64,000 bases of DNA from Heliocidaris erythrogramma (lineage: Eukaryota; Echinodermata; Echinoidea; Camarodonta; Echinometridae): assembly GCA_025617745.1 (NCBI GenBank), contig CM046858.1:49303197-49367196 (forward strand), in the 5' to 3' direction. The translations under genes and the position numbers were made by a program. Every line of letters starts with the position of its first letter. Position 1 is the stretch's first letter. The notes beneath the pieces were generated by a model. The model did not search any database, was not told where the DNA came from, and worked only from the letters and a program-made list of their open reading frames with translations. Of the stretch, positions 37,201 through 49,200 are shown one piece after another.

Positions 37201-40200
37201 AACATTTGTATTTTTAAAACTATGTAGGAGTTGCCAATTTGAGCAGGGAAAACTGATTAATTTAGGCCATAAGAAAACTCTGAACTGCTATGGGAAAAAG
37301 TTGTACTACATTTGCAACAATACAGAATATGGAGGGGGTCTTCTGTTACATCGAAAATGGATTGTAATCTTTATGGTGAATGAAGGTAAATTGTTAATTT
37401 TTCTAACAAATCTCTTTTGTAGTACATGTGTAGATATAATCATGTTTGAAAGACCATCCCCAGGTTTATAGCAATATTGCAAATAGGGAATATGAAGTTT
37501 TCATTAAAAAATGTACAAAGTACAAACTTTGGGTATATTTGTATCATGATTCCTCTAAATACTTTAAAGAAGAATCTGTGAAAATGCTAAATAAATAATA
37601 AATTAATAAACCAGTTCGTAATTACGATTTGCGCATGTGCAGATAATCTATAACGGGTACAAATGACCTCTATACGCTTTCACACCCTGATGTGCGCACC
37701 AGTATGATTTTATGTGTCAAACTAGTAGCGCGTCCACCAAAACAGAAGCACGATCGTGTACAAATTGGGGTCATTTAGGGGTCATTTGTACCATGCACTA
37801 ATTACGAACTGGCTTGTTAAGACACAAATGACAGTTGTAAAATCACTTAAACCCGTTGACTACTGAATTCTCTCCTTCCTATAGACTTTATAGTACAGAG
37901 ACCACCATGTTCCCATAGTCAAGGGGTTAATAATAAATATATCGGGCCAAGGATTGACCCCTGGGGCACTCCACATCTTATTGGTTGCAATGAAGATATA
38001 GATCTTAAAACAATAATCTCCAATCATATTTATAAATGACTTTAAAATACACAGAAAGCAAGTCAAAATATTTCATTTTTGTCAAGATTCAAGCAGTAAT
38101 ATAACAAATGTATATTTTGAAGTTCATTTTTCTAAAAGAGTGTCAAACCATCTGAGCCAGAATATTATACAGATATTGACTGACTTGAGGGTCAATATAA
38201 CATTTGAGTTCCTCGAGGGGAGTTATATTTTTGTCGAGGGATATTATATTTTTCCGAAGCGCGTAGCGCTGAGGAAAAATATAGTATCCCAAGACAAAAA
38301 TATGACTACCCAAGAGAAATGAAATGTTATGTTGTTCCCGAAGGAGAAAGTCAATATCTGTTATATTACAATGACCTAGGCCTATATAGATACGAAAAAA
38401 AATTGTGCAGACTATCAGATGTTAAAAAATCCGAAAAAAGATCAACTCCAACTGTAAAATAGTTCCCAACTGGAAGAAATTCCACGCTAAAATTCCAACT
38501 CCATAAAGTTTGAATGTAACACAAAAATGCTGAATAAGCCTAGTCTCTGTCTAGATTTAGTCATAGGCCTAGTAAAAAGTTAGAGATTAATTGTAAAAAT
38601 TGACTGTACAATTGTAAAAATTGTACTGTCGCTTCTTGTCTAGGGCCATCTTGTTGGATACAACATTTATTTGGGGTGATGACTGAGATTGTAATGATGC
38701 ATCTTCTGGCACTGGCACGAGAGCTGCACTACTAGGTCCTGGACCAGGTCCTGGACTAGTTGAGCTAGCGGTGTGAATGCGAGGAGTGGACGGTGCTGTA
38801 GATGGGCAAGCTGTTGGACCATCACTCATTGATGAAAGGCATCTGCTCATGCGTCTTTTCTTAGCTTCATCGACGTAAGAATAGTGTTTGATACTACTTT
38901 CAGATTTGTGTCCGGATACGGACATTATGTGTCTTGCTCATAGGTCTTGCTTCAAATCCACTCGCATCCAGAACATGGATAGAAGTTGCGCGCAGGCAGT
39001 GGTTTGTGTAAACCTTCGATGTATGCGCTTCAAGGGATATTTTTTTCATCTTTTCCCCTAAAGTATTCTTTCCAACAGGAGAGTTGTCATACCACACTTG
39101 TTGATCACTTTCCACATTCATCTTTGGACGCTGGAAAAGGTCATCACACAGTGGATTCAGATGGGAAACATAGGTTTCAAATGTCTTTACAGGACAGTCA
39201 GGCTTATGGGTTTCATACATCCTTCCTTGTTGACTGCGGGAGTCGTCGAGTGATTCCCCACGATGATTCTTGGCCAATTTGTCACTGGCGAGGTAAACAT
39301 ATTTCTCATTTGTTGAATCTGTCACAACTAGTCTGTTTTGGAAAAACTGCGCAAGTTTTCTCTCCCTCGATTGCACAAATGCATCATAATGTCCATAAAA
39401 ACTTTGTTTTGAAGTCCTTCGGGGGTGTTAACATCAGTTGCTGTTGATGACTTGATTTTCAAATAATCTTCTCGCGTAATTGGTTCTTTATGATCAACTG
39501 ACCCTTTACCCTCCTTCTTAAGCTTGACTAGTACAGCGTGAAACATTTCATTTGCCCCTTTGAACTCGGCGTCACTTACGATGTCAAAACCGAACTCTTG
39601 AAGTGTCTCTGCAATCCATATCGTAGTGTTATCATCGAGCGCTTGCTATACAATTCACCATTCGATCTCCGAACCTCGGCATAAAATGATCGAAGAAACT
39701 TACTCAGTTCATCTGCTGTAATTGTTTCTGGAATTTGGACTCCTTTGTGTTCACTATAAGCCTTCAACACATTCTCTGCTACATTAATGACCTTTTTAGT
39801 TGAACGAGCATCTTTTTGATCAATGATTTCGTCCAGTTCTTCCTCACCCAGTGAAGCGAATCGATTTGCCGAAGCAGCCATTTTGATGAACAGAAATTTT
39901 TGTTTCCAAAATTTCGCGCTGCTGCGCTGCGCTGCGCTGGATGGGGCCTGGCGCGGCCTGCGCGATCGCACATACACGTGACGTCATACCTACGGATATA
40001 ACGGCATTATGGGCATTATATTCCGAGGTATGACGTATTTTACGTCATATCTCGGAATATAAATCTTGTCTTCCTTCTTAGGATAGTCACGTGATAGCAT
40101 TTTGACCAATGACGCATAAGTATCTATATAGGTCATGTAATATTTGTATATACTGCCAGTATAATTAAAGCTAGAGTACAATTTCATGTGTAGACAGTAC

Positions 40201-43200
40201 ACTGAAAAGAGATATCTTACTTATAGCCTATCAGCACTATGTTGGAGTTTAAATTATGAGACTGCTAACAGAGTTTTAAAGGTAACCAAATTTTTACTGG
40301 AAATAATTACAAATCTGGGCCGTTTCATAAAACTTGTTACTAGCGAGCTTTCCATTTCTGCACCGAACAACTTTTACAACGAGCCACCAGAGCCTGGATA
40401 CGAAGTGCTGATTCGAGGACAACGGCAAAACCAGGGTGCACGCGTCCTCGATTCGCCTAGTGGATGAGGGAGATGACATGACACATGCACAGAGATTAAA
40501 AATGTGGTTATCTCGGACCAGTCGACTATGTCGATGTGCAAATCGAAAGCTTGCTATTAATAGCAAGTCACAGTGACTGTTAAAAGATACTGACGTCATA
40601 GCATTTGATTTGCTGAGAGCAAATTTGTCATAGATCTGTTGCAATTGTTACTGACAACAAGTTGTATGAAACGGAGCCATTATATTAAGACAGGAAGGAA
40701 CAATTACAGTAGATGAAATCATAGCATTCTACTCCACCTTCAAGGAAAATATTGCAAAATACTACTCTTACTAAAACCTAAAAAAATGAAAAATAATACA
40801 GAACAAAAATGGAGATACATTGTAATTCCCCCAAAGAACTACATGTAGTGTCTCTTCACAACTATATCCAGTTTTAAATGCAGTTTAATTTTTCCAACCA
40901 CTTTCTATTCAATTTCAGGGCCCTGTTTCACAAAACTTGTTATAAATAGCTAATTTGTAAGCTACTGAAATCAATGAATTTGATTGGCTTAGAGCAAAAT
41001 TGTCATAGTTTTGGTATCGTTTGTTATCAGTTTTATGAAACAGGCCCCAGATGTCAAAGTCAAGCAGCCCTCTACAGCCTTCACCTTTAAGCCATACCAT
41101 ATGGCGTATTGTGCCCAGGTGTGGCAGAGTACCTTTCCAAATGGGGGGGGGGGGGGGCACCAGTAACATAGGGGCACCTCCAAGAGGTGAATATGAAGCG
41201 CAAAAGAAGGGACCATTAATTTGTGACATTGGTATTACCATACAAGTATCATGTTCTTCGATTTAATTGTGGTTGTGGAAACTGCTTCGGCTTCCCCAAT
41301 TAGCAAATTGTGTGTAATGGGTAGTTGAAAAAGAGGGGGGTGGGGAACTCTTATTGTGCCATAAACAGCTGTTTATATTAAAGTGGCTATCATTATCATC
41401 ATCAATCTTCTGAGTCTTGATTATGCTTTTATTGTGCCATAAACAGCTGTTTATATTAAAGTAGCTATCATGATTATCAATCTTCTGGGTCTTCATGCTT
41501 TTTAATAGAGTAATTCTGATGCATATATATGATAATAGGAGCTGGGGTACTGTACATTGTAGGTCGATCTACTTGTATGTATGATGGAGAAAGTATGTGT
41601 GTAGCCTGCGCACCTACATGTAGGATTTGACATGAAATTCAACAAGAATTTTCTTTTACATTCCTCCAATGTTTAATATTAATGCAATCATTTTGAGACT
41701 CGTAAATGAAATATCTGAAACAAGACTTTTTCTGAACATTTTTTACTCCATTTTGCATGAAAATTTAGGAACTAGGATTCATACAATTAATAATCATAAT
41801 ATTGAATAGATTTTCTTTCATGGGACACAATGGTATATCGCATTCGCTTTGAAAATATTTCACTCATCGTGCCGACTCGTGAAATATGATCCCTAATCAC
41901 AGCTCGTGCAATATACATGTACCCTTACTATTGTCTACGGCGGACCGTTGAATATTAATGAGTCAGAAAGAAGAGGATCTTGGGTATTTGATTCCAGTTC
42001 ATCGTGACTTGGCCATGAACCAGAATAGCCTGGTGGTTACTAGTCGCTGCCCGGCAAGTAGTAGATGACAGGTTCAAATCCCGCTTTTCATTACATATCG
42101 AGCATACGATCTTTAACACTGGGAGTAATGCCTAAAAATTTCTTTACAAATTTTAAAAAATTCCTCCCATTAAGCTTCTTCATTTACTATCCCACTCAAA
42201 ACCATTGAATATTATATAAATATTGACCTTAAAAATATTTTGTGCATGTTAGTGCCCACCTGTGATTCACAAAATAAACAACTTGAGTGCTTATAGAGGA
42301 ACATGAAATTTTATATTCAATAAACATGTTATTCATTATGGGCTTCAATGAGCCCTAACATGAAAATGGTTGAGTGACCCCATTATTGCGCAAGACGAAA
42401 AACACATGAAACAGAAGCAGGGCCAGAAGAGGTGACATAAGGGACCATATATTTCAGTTCTATACCCCTTTTTATTTAGCTATTAATAAAAAGTACAATA
42501 GTGGATACAAATTTGGGAAAGAAAACAAAATACAACTGTACAATACATGTTTATCAGAATGAGTCAAGTATGTTTAAAGGGAACTGTTGAAGGTGGTGGA
42601 AAATGTTATTTCTGATTGTTCCAGTTTTTCGATGCACAAATATTGGAAAATGTTTTCCACTTGAGGATACATTCTGGATTTTGGAATAATACGTTTACAT
42701 TTGTCAGTTATTGAGCAGTTCTAGAAAATAGTGAATTCATACAAATTCCAAAATTTTCAGCTCATTTTATATCATTTCTATCAATAATTGTAAGTTACAG
42801 GACTCTTATTACTCATCAGACCCCTTTTGTTTCTTGTTCTTTATGTCATGTACACTCTAAAAGCTAATTGTGTTAAATAACCAATTCAAAGGGCCGAGGA
42901 GTGACCACTTTTTCAAAACGGTAGATTAACACATTTAACATGCTGGATTCAGCCTTTTAAGTGTTGCATCCAGCATGTCAAAAGTGTTAATATACCATTT
43001 TGAAAAAGTGGTCACTCCTCGGCCCTTTTAAATGGTGATTTAACACTTCAGCTTTTAAAGTGTATCATCTTGGGAAATGATTGATACACTGATAAATGTT
43101 AATGTGAATACTACACAAGAAATAAGATACAGTTTTGTGCATGACACATCACTGTAATTGACTATAATTGCAACCATACACAAAGTGTACTTTATATTCA

Positions 43201-46200
43201 ATGAATATTAGCATGGCTACACCCTTTGTGCATTTGAGTGTGTGTTTAGCTTTTGTGCTCATGAAATAAAAGCAATTGATATTCTCCTCTCTGTTTAAAG
43301 AACCATGCACTATGGAAACATTAATGTAAGATTCATAAACAGGGCTTGACAATGACGACAACAGGCACTGGGATCGATACATGGCCCCCCAGTTCCTACC
43401 TCCAGACCCTCCAAGTTTCACAATCACAAACATAATGCAATATAATGTGGTTCTTTATGCCCAGTTTTATGTTATCCTTTATTTTCTTCATACTCCTAAA
43501 CCCTAAACCAATAGAATGTAAGATAAAGCTTCTTTTTTTAACCCTTTTGAGACAATTGACCACATTTTGTGGATTATAGCTCAATAACTTTCGATTCAGA
43601 GCTCTAAAAAATATACCAGATGCATGAGTCGAAAAAGCACAAATTTCTGCACACACTATGTCCTTTTTGTTGCAAGACCATATTGCGTTTGATGCCAGGA
43701 GTTTTAAAATCGAGATTAAGCCATAGAATCCTTAAATTGGCAACACATTGAGAGGTTCAAAATCATTGTTTTTTTAATCACAATTGGCCATTTTTCAACT
43801 TGACAAAATTTGTAGCCCTGTATATTGTTTTCAAAGACATTACACCTTATTAGAACCACGTAGCTCTAAAAGAAAAATATTATTGTTGCCAATTTGAAGA
43901 AAGAAATGTGCTCAATTTAGCCTTCAAATAATTCCTGTCCTGAAAGGGTTAAAGGATCACTTTATAAATACATTCCATCTGTATACATTTTTCTTTTTTT
44001 TTAGGTGATTGGTGCCCTTCATACATGTTAATTGACAGATCATTGTCAACATGTAATAACAAGGACGCCATGCAATGGATGAGTGAGGTGTTCATCCAGC
44101 CTTTTCAGTTCATTCAGTTATGGACACCAGGGTCCCGTTTCATAAACTTGTTATCAGTAACAACGGCCACATTTCTATGACAAATTTGCTCTCAGCCAAT
44201 CAGATGCAAGGATTTCAGTAGTTTATAACAGTCATTGTAACTTGTTCTTGATAACAGTTATGAAACAGCTAGGGCCCTAGACATTCACATGGATCTACAG
44301 TGGGGTATTTCACAGTCATTCCCCATTATCATGACCGCATTGTTGAGGTCATGTCAAAGTCAAAGTTAAAGATGTCAATTAATGTATGTACCGGTTAAAA
44401 AAGCCTAGTGCAATAAACGCACAGCTATATAATTGATATTTGATAATTTATTCATGGTCCACACATGTTGAAACTTGCTTTCCACCAGCACTCCACAGAA
44501 AAGGATAATACATGTACATGTACAATAAAAGTACAACACATTTCAATACAAATAATCATTCACATTAAATGTCATGCATAATTGTTGGAATTAAAATTGT
44601 TAAGCCCAAGGCTAATCCCCCACAGGGTATGTGTGGGTATGTATGGGTGAGGGCATGACTATTTGTTACACGGCAACTACCATACGGTACTTGTTATCTT
44701 CAAACTTTACTCATTTATTTCATACCATCTTTCATGTCTATTCAAGGACATAACCTGTTGATTTTATTTTCATATTCATAACTTTCAAAGCTTTCAAATC
44801 CGATTATAATTGGGCTTTAATTATTCTGCAACATTTGTGTTTAATATACATCCTTCTCCCTTATGGTTACAAATTTCTAATTATGTTCCACTTTTTCATT
44901 GCCTAATTGTAATAAAAACAGAGTTTCAAAGAATCAAACTTATCAAATATTAAAGAGAAGATTGAGATCTGCATGGGAAAGGAGAACAATAATTTGTGAG
45001 CTATCTCATCATTCTCTATATGTCAGCTTGGAAGATTATCATAGTACAATGTAGAAATGTCTCCTGAAAAGGATCGATCTTCAAATGCCCTCATATTCAA
45101 ACTATTACGCGAAACAGCTGAAACGTTTGGGCCGAACTTTCATGCAAAATGTATTCTTTTTGGTAGTTCCTTGCATACATATTTCTGGATTCACCAAAAT
45201 GAGAATAAATTGACTCACTCCTGCTGAGGGTCACGTGCACTGCACACAGAAATATGTATGCAAGGAACTACCAAAAAGAATACATTCTCTTTAATATTTG
45301 ATAAGTTTGATTCTTTGAAACTCTGTTTTTATTACAATTAGGCAATGAAAAAGTGGAACGTAATTAGAAATTTGTAACCATAAGGGAGAAGGATGTATAT
45401 CAAATCCAAATGTTGCAGTATAACTGGAAATGTGCATTCCTCGTGCCGCGCAATGCGAAATGTATCCCCCGGCGCTGGCAGCGATTTGAAGGAGGGACAA
45501 AGACCCTCCCCCATCCCCTCCCTCAAACAAAAGGATGGTGTAGAAATTGCCGCCAGTGGCCCGGAATATTGTCAACACCAGGAGCAGCATTACCAAAACG
45601 ATTTGTGTAGATTAGAGTATAATGCATTTTTATAGAAAATTCGGAAGAAATATGACCTCAGAGCGCACATAAGACATCCACTAAAATATGACCTTTGATC
45701 CTATGAAAGACGGAACACTAGAGGCAGCATCACCAAAAACTGTAGAGGTGTAATCTATAATGGACCTACATACAAAATTTGAATGAAATCCGTCAAGAAA
45801 TGCAGAAGTAAGAGTGCACAAAAGGGACAAATGAGCTTTGACCCTATAAAGGACGGAACAATGAGGGCAGCATCACCAAACAGTAAAGATGTGTAGATTA
45901 TACCAAGATACATCTCCATACAAAATTTGAAAGAAATCCATCAAGAAATGTGGCCTGCAGAGTGAACTCACGCCATCCCTTGAAGTATGACCTTTGACCC
46001 TATAAAAGACGGGACACTGGTGGCAGCATCACCAAACACTATAGGTTCTTAAATTACACCAAGAGACACCTTCATGTAAAATTTGAACAAAATCCGTTGA
46101 GAAATGTGACCGCCAGAGCGCACACAAGAGTACACACAAGACATCTATCAAAATATGACCTTTGACCCTATAAAAGACGGAACACTGGGGGCAGCATCAC

Positions 46201-49200
46201 CAAAATCTATAGGGTTCCAGATTTTACCAAGAGACACCTTCATACAAAATTTGAACAAAATCCGTTGAGAAATGTGACCGCTAGAGCGCACACAAACTTT
46301 CCCCAAAAATATGGCCTTTTACCCTATAAAAGACGGAACACTGGGGGCAGCATCACCAGAAACTATAGGGGTCCAGATTTTACCAAGATACACGTCCATA
46401 GGAAGTCTGAAAGAAATTCGTCGAGAAATGTGACCGCTAGAGCGCACACAAGAATGTGACGCGGCGGCGGCGGCGAAACGCTGCTGAATCCAAAGTATCC
46501 TCCGGCATACTGCCGGGGGATACAATTAAAGCCCAATTATAATCGGATTTGAAAGCTTTGAAAGTTATGAATATGAAAATAAAATCAACAGGTAATATGT
46601 ACTTGAATAGGCATGAAAGATGGTATGAAATTGATGTGAACCGGTTCTTTGTTTCAAAATATCTTTGAATTGAATAAAATTGAATTGAATTGAATCAGCA
46701 GTCCAAAAACAGAAATTTGATTCCCCATTGTTACATGTACATAGATCTGTTCTGCTTTCTTAAATTTTGAGTGAATCACTATATTTGTTACATGTTGATT
46801 TGATGTGTCACTGGCAATTTCTATGCTGTTTGTCACACTAAATCCCCCTCAACACAAACAAACAAACAAACAAACAAACAAACAAGAATAGCACTTTGAT
46901 GACTATTCCAGACCTGCCAACCCTGAAACCCAAGAAATACACTGTAGGGACAAATGACAAGGCAGAGGCTGAAAATAGCCGGGACATTTCTGAGGTTCCT
47001 ATATATTACTACAGACAGATTTTTGCAAATATAGGGACATGGTGGTACTAGAAGTGGCTCTTTCTTTTACTACATATGGAGTGGACAGTGTTGGTGCACT
47101 GTAAAGTGAAGAATCGTAATTGAATCCAATGACCGGGGTAATAATCCTGCGAACACTTTGGTCAGTTTCTTGTAACAACGCCCTATATAAAAACAGTTAT
47201 CATGAGGCAGTTTCTTTCACGATGTAATCGCATGACCAGGGGATTGTTTCACAAAGAGTTAAGTTTGACTTAAAGTCATGCGTAAGTGCCAGTGCGCATA
47301 CAGTATTAAACGTTGAATCTCATTGGTATATTACCCAATAGCGCGCAGCCCCTGAGCATGATCTGACCAATGCGGTGATGTGTCATATACCACACACAAC
47401 TAGGAATTTAAGTGCGACTGTTAGTCAAACTTAACTCTTTATGAAAAACCTCCCAGAACTCAACTTAAGCTTTAATTAGTACATCATCTGGATACCCAGG
47501 ATGACATACTAAGCATGATTCACTTGATGACTGACCCCCTGACACCATTCCACATCGCCCTTGAGTCAGTCATCAAGGACATATGGTAAACTCACTCTAC
47601 ACCTTAATAATCTTTCATAGGGTTTCTACACATTAAAAAACAAGAGCACCAGGGGGCACGACGCTCACCTGAGGTGGATCAATTCACATCTGGTGCATGT
47701 TCTCTCTAGCACCACCAGGAGATATGTTAGAAATTGAAACAACTAGGAGGATGTACATGTACATGAGATGATGTTAGAAATTAACATAATCCCCCCCCCA
47801 CCCCATGGTCTAAGGATGATTCCCACCAAGTGTGGTTGATCATACAACAAATCATGCAAAGAATGTACATTTCCCCTCCTGCATATTAACCTCGCCCTCG
47901 CAGGACCCCTATGGGGCCACCCTGAGAATGTCATGAACAACCTGTTTATTCATCTTCAAGATGTATATAACACACAAAATATCTAGATAAACTTCTGGAT
48001 CTGGAGAAGAAGAATGTTTGAAATTTAAATAGCTTTTACACTTGGGGGCCCTCCCCCTGGGGGCCACATGTACATGTACCATTTTAGCAACTTTGGATCC
48101 CCTACCCCTAAGGATGATTCCTACCAAGTTTGGTTGAATTCCGATCATGTGTTTTGGAGAAGATCAGAATGTACATTTTGCCTGGCAGCGCCCCCCCCCC
48201 CCCCCCTCCAGTATGTTACCCCCACAGGGCCCCTATAGGGCCACTCAGAGAAATTTCATGAACAACATTCATTCTTCATCTATAGAGGTATCTCCATACA
48301 CAATAGCAAGTCTGAGCTATGCCTGGTTCTGGAGAAGAAGATGTTTGAAATTTACATAGCTTTTACAATTGGGGGCCCTCCCCCTGGGCCCCCCTGGGGG
48401 CCACATGTACCATTTTAGCAACTTTGGGTCCCCTACCCCTAAGGATGATTCCTACCAAGTTTGGTTGAATTTCGATCATGTGTTTTGGAGAAGAAGATCA
48501 GAATGTACATTTTGCCCGGCAGCGCCCCCCCCCCCCCCCTCCAGTATGTTACCCCCACAGGGCCCCTATAGGGCCACTCAGAGAAATTTCATGAACAACA
48601 TTCATTCTTCATCTATAGAGGTATCTCCATACACAATACCAAGTCTGAGCTATGCCTGGTTCTGGAGAAGAAGATGTTTGAAATTTACATAGCTTTTACA
48701 ATTGGGGCCCTCCCCCTGTGCCCCCCTGGGGGCCACATGTACCATTTTAGCAACTTTGGGTCCCCTACCCCTAAGGATGATTCCTACCAAGTTTGGTTGA
48801 ATTCCGATCATGGGTTTTGGAGAAGAAGATGAAAATGTAAAAAGTTAACGGACGACGTACGACGGACAAATTTCCATCGCAATACATGTAGCTCACTCAA
48901 GCCTTAGGCTCGGGTGAGCTAAAAAAAAATCCATGACTTTTGTCTTGGAAATTTCCCTCCCTGGTTCAACCTGTTTGAGATGTGCTGAGAAGTAGCTGAA
49001 ATATTCTGGCCGAACATTCATGCAATGTGTATGTGCATTCCAATATACAGTACCCATTCTGAGTGCAACTTGCATGTGCTCTGAAGATTGCGTCAATTTC
49101 TTATTATTTTGATGATTCCAAAACCTCACAGTATACACCAATTCTTATGAAGACATGATCAACCTTTCCCAATTGCTTTAAGACAGACTCTTTCACAATA

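Larger units (their letters stand above)
38150..40070 (-). mobile_element. Crypton-type DNA transposon, inferred extent
   Basis: The extent is set by the palindrome at 38159-38375 on the 3' side and the palindrome at 40017-40063 on the 5' side of the recombinase frame. Cryptons lack long terminal inverted repeats and integrate by recombination at short sites, so exact ends cannot be read from one copy. The 80 bp before the start codon are GC-rich (CTGCGCTGCGCTGCGCTGGA) with a CRE-like TGACGTCA near 39979, a plausible promoter. Confidence 0.45.

Noticed and set aside
38587-39977. Intact host KIAA1958/ZMYM-like gene
   Set aside because: The frame shifts several times without plausible splice sites at the shifts; a decayed Crypton fits better.
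42035-42090. Functional tRNA gene
   Set aside because: Good B box but no acceptor stem; the sequence is shared with 9245-9358.
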